DNA from: Gammaproteobacteria bacterium
GTDB lineage: Bacteria; Pseudomonadota; Gammaproteobacteria; Steroidobacterales; Steroidobacteraceae
Length of the DNA: 5,757 nt
Direction: 5' to 3'
NCBI GenBank assembly: GCA_030039615.1
Contig: JASHVF010000205.1
Coordinates: 1 to 5,757 of the forward strand
Under the pieces are notes generated by a model that saw nothing but the letters and a program-made list of their open reading frames with translations, did no database searches and had not been told where the DNA came from. The position numbers were made by a program, and so were the translations under genes. Positions 5,373-5,757 of the stretch are shown here, in pieces; within the stretch, counting starts at the first letter, position 1, and each line of letters opens with the position of its first letter.

Positions 5373-5757
5373 CTGAAGATCGGGCGGCAGGAAGAGCGCG
5401 CTTCCGCGATCTCGGCTGCGAATGCCGAGACCATCGTGGTGCGCGGCCGCGACCTGACGCGCGAGCTGATCGGCACCATCAACTTCACCGAGCACTTCTG
5501 GCTGCTGGTGACGGGCGCCCTGCCCTCCGCGCCGCAACGCCGCATTCTGGACGCGACCCTGGTGGCGATCGCCGAGCACGGCCTGGTGCCGAGCGTGCAG
5601 AGCGCGCGCATGACGCTCGCGGCGGCGCCGGAGGCACTGCAGGGCGCGGTGGCCGCCGGGCTCCTCGGCTGCGGCTCGGTGGTGCTCGGCTCCTCCGAGG
5701 CGGCCGGGCGCTTGTTCGCCGAAGTGGCGGCCCGCTGCGACGGCGGCCTCGCGCCCG
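5373..5757 (+). CDS. Citryl-CoA-lyase-like protein of the citrate synthase superfamily, 3' end outside window
   Basis: The first 128 residues of a short citrate-synthase-fold protein of the kind annotated as citryl-CoA lyase, which cleaves (or forms) a C-C bond next to a CoA thioester. Visible: KIGRQEERASAISAANAETI, then VVRGRDLTRELIGTINFTEHFWLLVTGALP (about residues 22-51), ILDATLVAIAEHGLVPSVQ (58-76) and LQGAVAAGLLGCGSVVLGSS (89-108). His69 in AEHG aligns with the first catalytic His of citrate synthase (pig His274); the later catalytic His and Asp would lie beyond the window. The frame is open from 5340, just after TAA at 5337-5339, but holds no ATG, GTG or TTG before GTG at 5433, which is inside the conserved region. 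CTG at 5373 aligns with the usual MKIG beginning and has a proper GAGG, so I chose it. Divergent from the IclR-type gene and preceded by two operator-like dyads. Substrate unknown; citrate synthase itself is unlikely given the compact N-terminus. Confidence 0.8.
   Translation, partial: MKIGRQEERASAISAANAETIVVRGRDLTRELIGTINFTEHFWLLVTGALPSAPQRRILDATLVAIAEHGLVPSVQSARMTLAAAPEALQGAVAAGLLGCGSVVLGSSEAAGRLFAEVAARCDGGLAP

Noticed and set aside
5433..5438. GTG GTG as an ordinary start for the lyase gene
   Set aside because: It would remove the conserved KIG...NAETI segment and has no well-spaced ribosome binding site; the codons fall inside the conserved VVRGRDL motif.
5345..5611. Leftward open frames opposite the beginning of the lyase gene
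   Set aside because: The + strand frame carries clear citrate-synthase-superfamily motifs; the antisense translations are compositionally biased and featureless.
1..5757. Search by eye for tRNA, rRNA, CRISPR repeats, insertion-sequence ends, toxin-antitoxin or phage genes
   Set aside because: Nothing convincing was found; apart from the gaps at 2872-2890, 3494-3505, 4349-4424 and 5235-5372 the window is coding.

Overview
The window is very GC-rich (roughly 70 % by eye), densely coding and free of obvious mobile elements, tRNAs or CRISPR repeats. Gene content (twin-arginine-exported sulfatase, GH89 glycosidase, WrbA, IclR-type regulator of the PcaR/PobR kind, citryl-CoA-lyase-like protein), 4-bp gene overlaps and strong third-position GC fit a free-living Pseudomonadota chromosome, possibly a gamma- or betaproteobacterium with a taste for complex glycans. 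I cannot fix the genus from the sequence.

Left module, + strand (2-2871). The 3' three-fifths of a GH89 alpha-N-acetylglucosaminidase is followed by a Tat-exported formylglycine-type sulfatase whose GTG start overlaps the GH89 stop codon (GTGA). The pair looks like part of an operon that strips sulfate and alpha-linked GlcNAc from a sulfated glycan such as heparan sulfate or a mucin-type chain. The upstream part of the operon lies outside the window.

Right module, 2891-5757. Three genes read leftward: an IclR-family regulator (5234-4425), an alpha/beta hydrolase (4348-3506) and wrbA, an NAD(P)H:quinone oxidoreductase (3493-2891). A citryl-CoA-lyase-like gene reads rightward from 5373 and runs off the window. 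The regulator is divergent from the lyase gene. The left and right modules converge tail to tail with only 19 bases between them.

The strongest non-coding signal is a family of dyads of form TTCG-N5-CGAA. They occur in front of iclR (5248-5262), twice in front of the lyase gene (5322-5333 and 5336-5358) and over the start of the alpha/beta hydrolase (4347-4361, with an overlapping second dyad to 4371). They are absent from the glycan module as far as I can see. I read them as operators of the local IclR protein, which would tie hydrolase, wrbA, lyase and regulator into one catabolic regulon, probably for an aromatic or other lactone/CoA-processed substrate. A second oddity is that the lyase reading frame contains no ATG, GTG or TTG between its upstream stop and its conserved N-terminus; a CTG at 5373, correctly spaced behind a GAGG, sits exactly where homologues begin.
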